From the NCBI GenBank assembly GCA_016285075.1, contig JAEEQB010000013.1, forward strand, positions 1-64,000: a DNA stretch of 64,000 bases. The letters run 5' to 3'. Position numbers and translations under genes: made by a program. Position 1 is the stretch's first letter. Every line of letters starts with the position of its first letter. A model generated the notes under the pieces. That model was not told the origin of the DNA and made no database searches. It saw only the letters and a program-made list of their open reading frames with translations. This document shows, in pieces, positions 1 through 6,230 of the stretch. Source of the DNA: Prevotella sp. (lineage in GTDB: Bacteria; Bacteroidota; Bacteroidia; Bacteroidales; Bacteroidaceae).

Positions 1-262
1 TCTCCAGGGTGCAGTAGAAGGTGCCGAGGCCCTCGATCTTGACCTTCTTCGAGTTGAGCAGCATCTCGATCAGACAGCTGCGGAACTTCTCCAGTACGCC
101 GTACACCACGTCGGGGGTGTAGATCGAACCGTGCTCGGAGATGTGCTGCGCCAGCTTGCGCGTGTTGAGCGTCTCCAGGTTCTTGATCTGTGCGTACCAC
201 TTGCCGAAGGCAGCGCTGTAGGAGTTCTGGTTCTGCTTCACTTCATACAAAATCTTTGCCAT
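1..262 (-). CDS. HU-like DNA-binding protein (3' end beyond window)
   Basis: Reading right to left from an ATG at 262, the frame stays open to the window edge (87 codons). The start MAKILYEVKQNQN, the stretch FGKWYAQIKNLETLNTRK and the later KVKIEGLGTFYCTLE match the Bacteroidetes HU-like histone fold, in which IEGLGTF leads into the DNA-binding beta arm. Such proteins bend DNA and coat the nucleoid. In Bacteroidales a copy is often found near BT4734-like primase and DUF5675 genes, as here. The C-terminal arm lies outside the window, so length and DNA-contact residues cannot be checked. A good promoter sits about 210 bases upstream, implying a long leader. Confidence 0.85.
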   Translation of the reverse strand, partial: MAKILYEVKQNQNSYSAAFGKWYAQIKNLETLNTRKLAQHISEHGSIYTPDVVYGVLEKFRSCLIEMLLNSKKVKIEGLGTFYCTLE

Positions 263-445
263 AGTTGTGTGTGTGTTTTTGATGGTATTAGATTCACTTG
301 CGGCCAGCTACATCGGGTGGCCGTCATCCCGCTTTGTGTCTCTCATAATGACTGCGCGCTGTCTTCTGATTGACACTGCAAGGGTGGTGCAAGGCGAACG
401 CAGAGCCGAGCTCGCTCGAGCTATGCTGAGCCGCAGCCCACACTC

Positions 446-470
446 GCAGAGCATTTCCCTAATGCTCTGC
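446..470. promoter_or_regulatory. Perfect 10-bp hairpin at the HU-like transcription start
   Basis: GCAGAGCATT (446-455) and AATGCTCTGC (461-470) are exact inverted repeats with a 5-base loop. They lie directly beside the -7 element and cover the expected transcription start. It could be a 5'-end RNA hairpin that stabilises the message, or an operator. Confidence 0.6.
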
Positions 471-501
471 AAAGGTACGAAGATTATTCAGTACTTCCAA
501 A
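470..501 (-). promoter_or_regulatory. Promoter of the HU-like gene
   Basis: On the minus strand TTTG (501-498) and TACCTTTG (477-470) are 20 bases apart, a full match to the Bacteroidetes vegetative consensus. It predicts transcription starting near 462, giving a leader of about 200 nt before the ATG at 262. Confidence 0.75.
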
Positions 502-718
502 TTTTGCCCGCCGATTTGAGCCGATTTTCAGCATGAATCTGACGAATTGATGTTTTCAACATCGAGTCTGCTCACTCTCGGCAGAACTCATGCGAGCATG
601 GTTCTGCACTCGCTTAATCGCAGTCTTTGAAAGAACCGTTATTTCGAGGCCTCGAATCCGTAATTTTCGCCCCATGAAGATTACTTTTCGCCGGTTTCGG
701 GCAGGGCGGGCACATATT

Positions 719-753
719 GTCACTTTGTAACAATGTAACTTTGTAACATTAAG
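719..753 (+). repeat. GTAACWWT octamer cluster A
   Basis: Four head-to-tail octamers, GTCACTTT, GTAACAAT, GTAACTTT and GTAACATT, run without gaps from 719 to 750 and end in AAG. The same arrangement occurs in cluster B (inverted) and cluster D (same orientation). Confidence 0.85.
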
Positions 754-784
754 CCCATGCCGATGTGCAGACTACTAATTAATA

Positions 785-814
785 AATATATAATAATTAT
801 AATTATTATATATT
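785..814. repeat. Perfect 30-bp A+T palindrome
   Basis: AATATATAATAATTA (785-799) is followed directly by its exact reverse complement (800-814). It lies between oppositely oriented octamer clusters A and B, an arrangement like an unwinding element between iterons. Confidence 0.85.
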
Positions 815-844
815 CTAATATCCCAACATTCGCAATTTGAAAAT

Positions 845-880
845 CCTTAATGTTACATTGTTACAAAGTTACAATGTGAC
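845..880 (-). repeat. GTAACWWT octamer cluster B (inverted)
   Basis: On the minus strand this reads GTCACATT, GTAACTTT, GTAACAAT, GTAACATT, then AAGG. It carries the same four-unit pattern as cluster A but points toward it. Confidence 0.85.
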
Positions 881-927
881 GTTTGAAAAAAGTTGGCCAA
901 AATGGTACACAATTCAAAAATTATTTG

Positions 928-935
928 TATCTTTG
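928..935 (+). promoter_or_regulatory. Promoter -7 element of the toxin-antitoxin pair
   Basis: TATCTTTG fits the Bacteroidetes -7 box and lies 28 bases before the ATG at 963. No strong TTTG box is seen at the right distance. It supports starting the antitoxin at 963 rather than at the upstream in-frame ATG at 837, which lies before the promoter and inside octamer cluster B. Confidence 0.55.
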
Positions 936-962
936 CCCCCAAGAAATCAAAGATATAAAAAT

Positions 963-1229
963 ATGGTAGTAGTAACAGGCAGAGACTTTAGGGCAAACAC
1001 AGCAAAGTACGTAGGTGTGGCACTTCGTGGAGAGGATGTGGTGGTGAAATCACGTGCAGGCAGTTTCCGTGTCGTTCCCATCAGCGAGGATGACATCATT
1101 ATCAACAAGCGCGACCTGACTGAAGAACTCCGTGGGGCACTCATCGAGGCGAAGGAGTCGATAGAGGGAAAGCGGAAATTGAATACTTTGGACAACCTGA
1201 TCAATGAGCTTCGAGATTCAAACGACTAG
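963..1229 (+). CDS. Type II antitoxin, Phd/YefM-like
   Basis: An 88-residue protein beginning MVVVTGRDFRANTAKY, with RGEDVVVKSRAGSFRVVPI in the middle. This follows the prevent-host-death fold: an N-terminal DNA-binding part with a GE-hhh-SR strand turn, then an acidic helical tail (ISEDD, EELRGALIEAKESIEG) that would wrap the toxin. The frame is open further upstream, but that part overlaps octamer cluster B and the promoter, so the start at 963 is preferred. It overlaps the toxin gene by 26 bases, so the two are translationally linked. Phd-type antitoxins usually repress their own operon together with the toxin. Confidence 0.8.
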   Translation: MVVVTGRDFRANTAKYVGVALRGEDVVVKSRAGSFRVVPISEDDIIINKRDLTEELRGALIEAKESIEGKRKLNTLDNLINELRDSND

Positions 1230-1623
1230 TTATTTCGATGCCGAGGCCAAGCGACTGGCTAAACGCCATCATAGCTTCGTTGATGATTTGCAAGACTTCC
1301 GAGACAGTATCTTGAAGAATCCCTATCAGGGAACGGAACTCTCTCCCGGCATCCGAAAAGTCCGTCTTACCATTGGCTCGAAAGGTCGCGGTAAGTCGGG
1401 CGGTGCTCGTGTTATCACGTTCACTTATTTGGTCGACGAGAAGGATGGTGTAGTGATACTCTTATTGCTCTACGACAAGGCTGATGCCAGCAACATCAAG
1501 ATAAATGTGGTTCGCCAGATTATCAAAGACCTTGGCCTCGATCTTCAGGCGCTGCAAAGCGAGGGCAAGCTGAAAGCGGTAGAGATTCCTGAAGGGGAAG
1601 AAGAACAAGAATCGGATAAATAG
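1204..1623 (+). CDS. Type II toxin, RelE/HigB-like
   Basis: A 139-residue basic protein with the RelE-superfamily layout: an N-terminal helical hairpin (DAEAKRLAKRHHSFVDDLQDF), then strands with KVRLTIGSKGRGKSGGARVITF and VVILLLLYDKAD. The GKSGGxRV and hhhLYDKxD motifs are typical of ribosome-dependent mRNA interferases of the RelE/HigB2 group. The tail after about residue 100 is longer than usual and ends in an acidic EGEEEQESDK stretch. The gene starts inside the antitoxin gene (26-base overlap). Octamer clusters B and C bracket the pair, suggesting it moved or is kept as a cassette. Activity is inferred from family only. Confidence 0.8.
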   Translation: MSFEIQTTSYFDAEAKRLAKRHHSFVDDLQDFRDSILKNPYQGTELSPGIRKVRLTIGSKGRGKSGGARVITFTYLVDEKDGVVILLLLYDKADASNIKINVVRQIIKDLGLDLQALQSEGKLKAVEIPEGEEEQESDK

Positions 1624-1673
1624 TCACATAAGATGAAAAGACCAAGAATGTAACAGACGTTCTTTTGTTATAC

Positions 1674-1697
1674 ATTGTTACAAAGTTACAATGTGGC
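1674..1697 (-). repeat. Octamer cluster C (three clear units)
   Basis: On the minus strand this reads GCCACATT, GTAACTTT, GTAACAAT, followed by a decayed fourth unit. It has the orientation of cluster B and sits just after the toxin gene, so B and C form direct repeats around the toxin-antitoxin pair. Confidence 0.75.
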
Positions 1698-1741
1698 ATT
1701 TGAATGTGTAAGACACTATTATTAAATAATGTGTAAATTCT

Positions 1742-1762
1742 GAGATTATTAGGCGTAATCTC
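1742..1762. promoter_or_regulatory. Inverted-repeat operator before the methyltransferase remnant
   Basis: GAGATTA (1742-1748) and TAATCTC (1756-1762) are exact inverted repeats with a 7-base spacer. They lie where the -33 box of the next promoter should be. The placement suits a repressor or methyltransferase-autoregulation site. Confidence 0.45.
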
Positions 1763-1774
1763 ACAAATATTCGT

Positions 1775-1782
1775 TATCTTTG
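1775..1782 (+). promoter_or_regulatory. Promoter -7 element of the methyltransferase remnant
   Basis: TATCTTTG, 25 bases before the ATG at 1808, matches the Bacteroidetes -7 box. The inverted repeat at 1742-1762 covers the -33 region. Confidence 0.55.
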
Positions 1783-1807
1783 CAATTTGAATTTAAAATA
1801 AGTAACA

Positions 1808-2236
1808 ATGGCGCAATTAGATAAATTTACAGAAGGGCGTAAACCTGTTACGTTTGTAGACCTGTTTGCTAGTGCTGGCGGCATCAGTGAGGGGTTCATG
1901 CAAGCGTATACTGATCATAACTATTACGACTTTGTGTTGGCAAGCGACATCAACGAGAATTGTGAACTGACACACAGGGTAAGATATAATGAGCAACTGG
2001 GACTTGATACGAAGTTCATTACAGAGGATATCATGTCACCTACATTCCTTCCTCATTTGAAGAAAGCTTTGGGTAAAAAGGAGATTGACGTGGTGACAGG
2101 TGGACCGAGTTGCCAGAGTTTTAGTCTTTCAGGCAGAAGAAAGCGTTTTGATAAACGTGACGGATTGTTCAATCATTACTTGAAAGTGATTCGCGCTCTG
2201 CGTCCTAAGTACTTATTTACCCCATTAGCAGCTTAA
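1808..2236 (+). pseudogene. C5 cytosine DNA methyltransferase, N-terminal remnant
   Basis: The 142-residue frame has motif I (FVDLFASAGGISEGF, about residues 17-31, binds S-adenosylmethionine) and motif IV with the catalytic cysteine (GGPSCQSFSLSGRR, about 98-111). It reaches the HYLKVIRALRPKYLF strand, then leaves the family pattern (TPLAA, stop) before motif VI (ENV), motif VIII and the target-recognition domain. Family members are usually 300-450 residues, so about two thirds is missing. The next frames do not continue it, so this is a deletion and not a simple frameshift. No cognate restriction gene is visible. The product should be inactive. Confidence 0.85.
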
Positions 2237-2239
2237 CTT

Positions 2240-2363
2240 ATGACGAGTCACGAGAAAAATCAGAACAGATGGCGTGAGTTCTGCTATGACTTAAAATAGG
2301 CTCGCACACATCTTCCGTTTGATGGAGAAGTGGGGGTGGAATGTAATTAAAGACAAGGAATGA
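2240..2363 (+). pseudogene. Short coding remnant before the LPD28-like gene
   Basis: Two short pieces in neighbouring frames read as one broken gene end. One is a 19-codon piece from ATG 2240 to TAG 2299 (ending NRWREFCYDLK). The other, shifted by one base (2295-2363), reads NRLAHIFRLMEKWGWNVIKD. The second ends in a TGA that overlaps the next ATG (2360) by four bases, the usual layout for coupled genes. I do not recognise the family. Confidence 0.35.
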
Positions 2364-2659
2364 AGAATTTTTTTAAGGATTTTGACAAATACTTAATCGG
2401 CATAGAAACTGCTGATGGCAAAAAGCATTGTATACGTGGTTGGTATTTAGATCAAAGATTTGACCACAAAGAGTGTCCCAAAGGGTATCATATGTATGAG
2501 TTCCGCGAAGACCCAGAGGATAATTGGGGTTACATTGCTTTTATAGAGCCGTACGTATGGGTTGACCATTCTGGTACATTTGTAACGCGAACGAAGATTC
2601 CTTTTGGCGAGAATTGTAACAAAAACTATTTTGAGATTCGTTATGGTCACTTTTATTAG
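2360..2659 (+). CDS. LPD28-like small protein
   Basis: A 99-residue acidic, aromatic-rich protein. The run KKHCIRGWYLDQRF, then PKGYHMYEFREDPEDNWG, then FIEPYVWVDHSGTFVTRTKI resembles the LPD28 domain (large polyvalent protein-associated domain 28), a small beta-rich module normally found within giant conjugative or phage polyvalent proteins and also alone in Bacteroides elements. Its biochemical role is unknown. The start overlaps the end of a broken upstream frame, and the kinase-like gene follows after 18 bases, so they were probably one operon. The domain call rests on remembered pattern only. Confidence 0.5.
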   Translation: MKNFFKDFDKYLIGIETADGKKHCIRGWYLDQRFDHKECPKGYHMYEFREDPEDNWGYIAFIEPYVWVDHSGTFVTRTKIPFGENCNKNYFEIRYGHFY

Positions 2660-2677
2660 AACAAGGCACGAAGAACA

Positions 2678-3541
2678 ATGGATGAATTGAATGTAATATA
2701 CGCTACAATCGCAGCAGGCGGCTTCTCGGCAGAAACGCTGCAAAAGATAGACAACTTAACAAACGACATACGATATGGAAGAAAAGATTTTATTGGATTT
2801 ACTCTATCAGAGCATGCAGGACTCTGCAAGGGAGGCGCGCCTCTCATTGGGGCGTCCATCGTCGTCAGCTACGCGCGAAGAAGCCTTACAACAAGTGGCA
2901 ATGCTGAAAGCAGCGAAGGACAGAGCAAGTCGAGTGCAGAAATAAGCTCGCTTGATTTCTGCCGAGACGCAGCCTGTGCTCGCTCAATAGAGCAAGGAAG
3001 CAGCCCAGCCAATTGGCAAATAGACGAAGAACAAGAACGGTTAATAGAAGAATGGGCAAGGGCTAAAGGTTTGTGGTTTGAGCACTCAGAAAGCATCATC
3101 GAAAAAAACTTCGGTCCGATGATAGCCCAAGGCGCAGAAGCCAAGGTGTACTACAGGGAAGGAGATCCATCGGTAGCGAAAGAACGTACATCCATCTACT
3201 CCACCACCAACAAGGCATTGGAAGCCATCGCCTTGCATAACTATCTTTTTCCAGAGACCGCAATGAAAGTTATTGGCTTTACTCGCGACAACGATAGTTT
3301 GCTGCGCATAGTGCTCACCCAGCCATATATTCGGTGCCAACGGCTTGCTACCAAAGACGAGATTGACGCTATGGTTGCAGAAAAAGGGTTTCATGACAAT
3401 TGGCAAGGACAAGGTGTAAACTATATCTCAGAACGGTTAGCATTGGAGGATATGCATCCAGCAAACGTTTTCATTGATGAATTGACAGGTAAGCCCACAT
3501 GTATAGATTGCATTGTGAAATTTGTGAGTAATAAAAAATAA
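2678..3541 (+). CDS. Stand-alone polyvalent-protein kinase domain
   Basis: 287 residues. The N-terminal third (MDELNVIYATIAAGGFSAE, then SEHAGLCKGGAPLIGASIV) and the rest (QGAEAKVYYREG with the ATP-strand pattern, VAKER for the lysine, LEAIALHNYLFPET, LTQPYI, then LEDMHPANVFID and CIDCIVKFV) match the serine/threonine/tyrosine-kinase-like domain of polyvalent proteins carried by phages and conjugative elements. DMHPAN would be the catalytic loop and CIDC the metal-binding strand. Here it is separate from any giant polyprotein. Residues 80-115 are poor in conserved pattern and a second frame is open there (2775-2945). Target unknown; proposed roles in such elements are countering host defence. 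Confidence 0.6.
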   Translation: MDELNVIYATIAAGGFSAETLQKIDNLTNDIRYGRKDFIGFTLSEHAGLCKGGAPLIGASIVVSYARRSLTTSGNAESSEGQSKSSAEISSLDFCRDAACARSIEQGSSPANWQIDEEQERLIEEWARAKGLWFEHSESIIEKNFGPMIAQGAEAKVYYREGDPSVAKERTSIYSTTNKALEAIALHNYLFPETAMKVIGFTRDNDSLLRIVLTQPYIRCQRLATKDEIDAMVAEKGFHDNWQGQGVNYISERLALEDMHPANVFIDELTGKPTCIDCIVKFVSNKK

Positions 3542-3589
3542 CTTAGACGTTTTAAATTGGTAATCATAGAAAAGTAGTTAATTAATTAG

Positions 3590-4579
3590 ATGTCAAGATT
3601 CGCACAGTATTACGGAAAATACAAGCACGACGCGGGCTGCTATGACTGGGAACAGCGACAACAGCATCTTGGTGCTCTCTTCGATAAGGATGAGAGCATC
3701 GAGTTTTATTTGGGAGAAGGTACCGACCGCAAGGTTTACAAGCATAGGGTGTATCATTTGAAGTCAGCACCAGGTATTACGGTGATGCGATTTGCCAATG
3801 ATATTGACATACCCGTAGAGCGCGACTTTGAACCTGCGATGGCCAAGGATGAACCTTCATGTTTTGTCATCATCGACAATCGCGACCATCTCCGCACCGT
3901 TGCTATCCAGAAGCGAAAGAAGGCCTTCAGTAATACGCACAAGGTGGCGAAGATCATGTCTTTTGTCATAGACCAGCAGTTGTTCAAGGATCATTGTTAT
4001 GGATTCGAGATTCTGCCCGACTACTATCCTGTTGACCTTTTCAAAGTATGGGAGCAACAGCAGGCACATGCCCAGCAGATGCGTTTTGGAACGCCTGAGA
4101 TGGAGAAGGACGAGATTCTGAGGAAGGTGGAGGCATTGAAGGCCAAGAACCGCGACTATTTCGACGATTCCATCATGGGGGCACTCCTGGAGGTGCTCTA
4201 TGCACAGGAACAGGCTAAGTATAAAGGGCATTATACGGTGATGCCGGAAGACAAGAAGACGGCCCTCTATGTTGACAAGAGCAGCGTGTATATGCGTAAT
4301 CTGCTGACATTAGCCGATGCACTTGACGAGCCTGTGGAACTGATAACCAACGATGGCGGCACGTTCCGTTGTTTTATTGACAACGATGAAGGCAATACAG
4401 ATAAGATTGTCAGTCATGAGTTCAACGAGAACTTCTTGGAGATGCTTTTCAAGACGAAGAAGAAAGATGGCAGCAAGATAGAGCACGAAGACCGTCTGAA
4501 AGCCGAGGAAGAGGTGGTAGGGCTGATGAACAGCATGAAGCATGAAGTGACTGACGAAGAGGAGGAGCAGGCTGCATGA
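3590..4579 (+). CDS. Unrecognised protein A of the CQVFNG operon
   Basis: 329 residues, no signal peptide or membrane segment, family not recognised. An alpha/beta N-terminal half (GITVMRFANDIDIPVERDF, PSCFVIIDNRDHLRTVAIQKRKKAF, FEILPDYYPVDLFKVWEQQQ) looks like a substrate- or nucleic-acid-binding fold. The second half is helical with many charged residues (EILRKVEALKAKNRDYF, DALDEPVELITNDGG) and the tail is very acidic (VTDEEEEQAA). The C-terminus overlaps the next start by four bases (ATGA at 4576-4579), so the two are coupled. It begins 48 bases after the kinase-like gene, behind an A+T-rich gap, with no clear promoter. Confidence 0.75.
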   Translation: MSRFAQYYGKYKHDAGCYDWEQRQQHLGALFDKDESIEFYLGEGTDRKVYKHRVYHLKSAPGITVMRFANDIDIPVERDFEPAMAKDEPSCFVIIDNRDHLRTVAIQKRKKAFSNTHKVAKIMSFVIDQQLFKDHCYGFEILPDYYPVDLFKVWEQQQAHAQQMRFGTPEMEKDEILRKVEALKAKNRDYFDDSIMGALLEVLYAQEQAKYKGHYTVMPEDKKTALYVDKSSVYMRNLLTLADALDEPVELITNDGGTFRCFIDNDEGNTDKIVSHEFNENFLEMLFKTKKKDGSKIEHEDRLKAEEEVVGLMNSMKHEVTDEEEEQAA

Positions 4580-5313
4580 TAGTACGATTAGAAAAGGAGC
4601 AGCAAAAATCAGCCCGTAGTAAGTTGCTCGCCGATCCGGTGTATATCATCAGCCTCGACGCACTCAGAAAGATGAAACAAGACGGGCATACACAGTTGTC
4701 GCCGGTAGAATTATTCCTCTCTGCTCAGGAGTTTTGTGAGACGTTGCTTGCTTTGCCAGATGTTATAGAGGGCTTGGATGACGAGATAGACGATTTGGAA
4801 GATGAAACCGAGGGTGAAAATGATGCCATGCTCATTATGGCACTAGCAACGGCTCAGTTGCAAGCACGAAGCAAGAAATGTGTCGGCATAGATATCCGAA
4901 AGATAATCTTTCACATCTACGAGCGTTTAGACGGTCATGATCTGCTATGGCCTCTCATCGAGCAAATGACCGATAAAGAAGATGCCCGTTGGTTGGAAGG
5001 CAAGAAAACAAACCTGCTGAACTACGAGTTGCAGGAGATTGAGCTGAATGGTGGTGGGTCTGAAGAGGTAAAGGCATTTATGAACGAATACACACAGGCT
5101 ACTTTGGCACTTACCCCAGATGAAATCAGGAGCACCCTCATCGTGCTGAGCTCGCTGAATCTGGAGTACGGCCACGCCTTCGATGAGCAAATAGCCCTAT
5201 TATGCGGCAAACTGGGCATAACGCCAAGTGAGGTTCACAATCATTTCGAGAAAGAGAGCGGTTGCCAAGTGTTCAATGGTCCCGTATCAGGACAATTTAA
5301 TAAGAAACAATAA
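4576..5313 (+). CDS. Unrecognised protein B, C-terminal CQVFNG motif
   Basis: 245 residues, soluble, acidic, mostly helical. A low-complexity acidic stretch (LDDEIDDLEDETEGEND) falls near residues 66-82. The last 20 residues read HFEKESGCQVFNGPVSGQF (Cys at about 230). The same motif opens the next protein, so the two may share a docking or assembly element. Translation is coupled to protein A by a four-base overlap, and the next gene begins nine bases later. I do not recognise the family. The operon sits between a kinase-like orphan and a primase cassette, a typical place for defence or anti-defence genes, but that is inference. Confidence 0.75.
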   Translation: MIVRLEKEQQKSARSKLLADPVYIISLDALRKMKQDGHTQLSPVELFLSAQEFCETLLALPDVIEGLDDEIDDLEDETEGENDAMLIMALATAQLQARSKKCVGIDIRKIIFHIYERLDGHDLLWPLIEQMTDKEDARWLEGKKTNLLNYELQEIELNGGGSEEVKAFMNEYTQATLALTPDEIRSTLIVLSSLNLEYGHAFDEQIALLCGKLGITPSEVHNHFEKESGCQVFNGPVSGQFNKKQ

Positions 5314-5322
5314 TAATAAGGT

Positions 5323-5718
5323 ATGGAAGAAGAAAAGAAGAAGAGTGATATAACCAATCATTTTGAAGCAGGGGCAAACTGCCAAGTATTCAATGGCCCG
5401 ATTAGCGGCTGCGTGTTTGCGATGCCTGGCGCCAACATTACACAAAATCCTGTTCAGCCGTCAGCGCAACTTAACGACCAGCAGCAAGACGTGGTTGAGA
5501 AACTGAAGCCAATGTTCTATGGGCAGGTAGAGGATGCGAAAACTTTCCTTGTGAGCATTCAAGGAATGAAGCCTACCCAGATAACCGACAAGGTAAACCA
5601 GTTGGTAAGGGAGAAAAAGATATCGGATATGTCGAAGCATCGCGATTTGTGGAAGGTGCTTCACGACTGCGGTATTTATGACAAATCTGAATCAAACTGG
5701 AATATGCAAGTGAAGTAA
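5323..5718 (+). CDS. Unrecognised protein C, N-terminal CQVFNG motif
   Basis: 131 residues. The N-terminus (HFEAGANCQVFNGPISG, Cys20, then CVFAMPGANIT) repeats the end of protein B almost exactly. A similar short FNG-x-h-x-GG-x-FAMPG element occurs in various Bacteroidetes proteins, from memory. A glutamine-rich linker (QLNDQQQD) follows, then a helical domain: MFYGQVEDAKTFLVSIQGMKPTQI, KVNQLVREKKISDMS, RDLWKVLHDCGIY and a final SESNWNMQVK. This could be a small partner or effector whose N-terminal element docks on protein B. A terminator follows 25 bases downstream, so this is the last gene of the operon. Confidence 0.75.
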   Translation: MEEEKKKSDITNHFEAGANCQVFNGPISGCVFAMPGANITQNPVQPSAQLNDQQQDVVEKLKPMFYGQVEDAKTFLVSIQGMKPTQITDKVNQLVREKKISDMSKHRDLWKVLHDCGIYDKSESNWNMQVK

Positions 5719-5742
5719 TCACCAAACTTTATAACTCAAAAA

Positions 5743-5775
5743 TGGGGAATCGAAGCAATCGGTTCCCCTTTTTCG
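5743..5775 (+). terminator. Rho-independent terminator of the CQVFNG operon
   Basis: GGGGAATCG (5743-5751) pairs with CGGTTCCCC with one mismatch and is followed directly by TTTTT. It ends the three-gene operon. Confidence 0.75.
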
Positions 5776-5781
5776 TACCAG

Positions 5782-5831
5782 TACTTGTACGAATACTTGT
5801 GTAGCACTTGTAATTACTTGTATTTACTTGT
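5782..5831 (+). repeat. Helically phased TACTTGT array
   Basis: Five heptamers (TACTTGT, one as CACTTGT) start at 5782, 5794, 5805, 5815 and 5825. The steps of 12, 11, 10 and 10 bases put all copies on one face of the helix. They end about 25 bases before the -33 box of the small-protein promoter, which suits a cooperative activator or an initiator-type protein. Confidence 0.75.
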
Positions 5832-5856
5832 GTTTCAGATAGTTATGCTTTATAAT

Positions 5857-5889
5857 ATTGGGAATGTAACAATAATCTCCGTACCTTTG
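5857..5889 (+). promoter_or_regulatory. Promoter of the primase cassette
   Basis: ATTG (5857-5860) and TACCTTTG (5882-5889) are 21 bases apart, fitting the Bacteroidetes consensus with one change in the -33 box. It lies just downstream of the phased TACTTGT array and drives the small basic protein and probably the genes after it. Confidence 0.65.
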
Positions 5890-5961
5890 CATCGTCTTCC
5901 GAGATCTGCAGCCGATAAGTGAGCGGGCTATCCTTAGAGAAGCGGGAGCAAGGGAAAAGAT

Positions 5962-6132
5962 ATGTATAAAAGAATAATTGACAAAGACAGGTATTGTGCA
6001 GACATGGCCAAGATGGCCCGACGACAGTTGGCGCTGATCAACCAGTGCAGGATGCGCAAAACGGGAGGCAAAGGAGTGGTTAACCAGCCTTTCTACGTAA
6101 CATTCTTAACCGCTAACAAATTTCAAGTTTAA
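5962..6132 (+). CDS. Small basic protein (56 aa) of the primase cassette
   Basis: The frame ATG 5962 to TAA 6132 encodes MYKRIIDKDRYC, then MAKMARRQLALINQCRMRKT and a final PFYVTFLTANKFQV. It is rich in Arg and Lys and has no membrane segment, as expected for a small nucleic-acid-binding protein. A good promoter lies 73 bases upstream. It comes before two primase-cassette genes, so it could be a regulator or replication accessory. It is below the usual length cutoff for gene calling. Function unknown. Confidence 0.5.
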   Translation: MYKRIIDKDRYCADMAKMARRQLALINQCRMRKTGGKGVVNQPFYVTFLTANKFQV

Positions 6133-6230
6133 CTCTGAGTTGAGGTGAACGGAGTCTCGCGAGATTTCAATCACAAATCGAAAGGTGGCCACCCTTCTGA
6201 AGCTTCGCTCAACCAAAATTCAGAACAACA

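Larger units (their letters stand above)
263..962. other. 700-bp intergenic block without a convincing gene
   Basis: Short frames in this stretch have no recognisable protein features. It holds, in order, the leader and promoter of the HU-like gene, a G+C-rich segment, octamer cluster A, a perfect AT palindrome, octamer cluster B and the promoter of the toxin-antitoxin pair. The density of repeats makes a cis-acting role (replication, partition or recombination) more likely than coding. Confidence 0.7.

Noticed and set aside
131..536. Two plus-strand frames (131-373, 267-536) near the window start
   Set aside because: They overlap the HU-like gene, its leader and promoter and show no protein features.
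837..962. Upstream extension of the antitoxin frame from ATG 837
   Set aside because: The extra 42 codons run through octamer cluster B and the promoter and do not resemble the Phd family.
719..1697. GTAACWWT clusters considered as a CRISPR array
   Set aside because: Units are eight bases, gapless, with no spacers, and no cas genes are near.
2775..2945. A 56-codon frame (MEEKILLDLLYQSMQDSAREA start) overlapping the kinase-like gene in +1
   Set aside because: The kinase-like frame has the family pattern SEHAGLCKGGAPLIGASIV in the same stretch, so this one is most likely a shadow, although its amino-acid make-up is protein-like.
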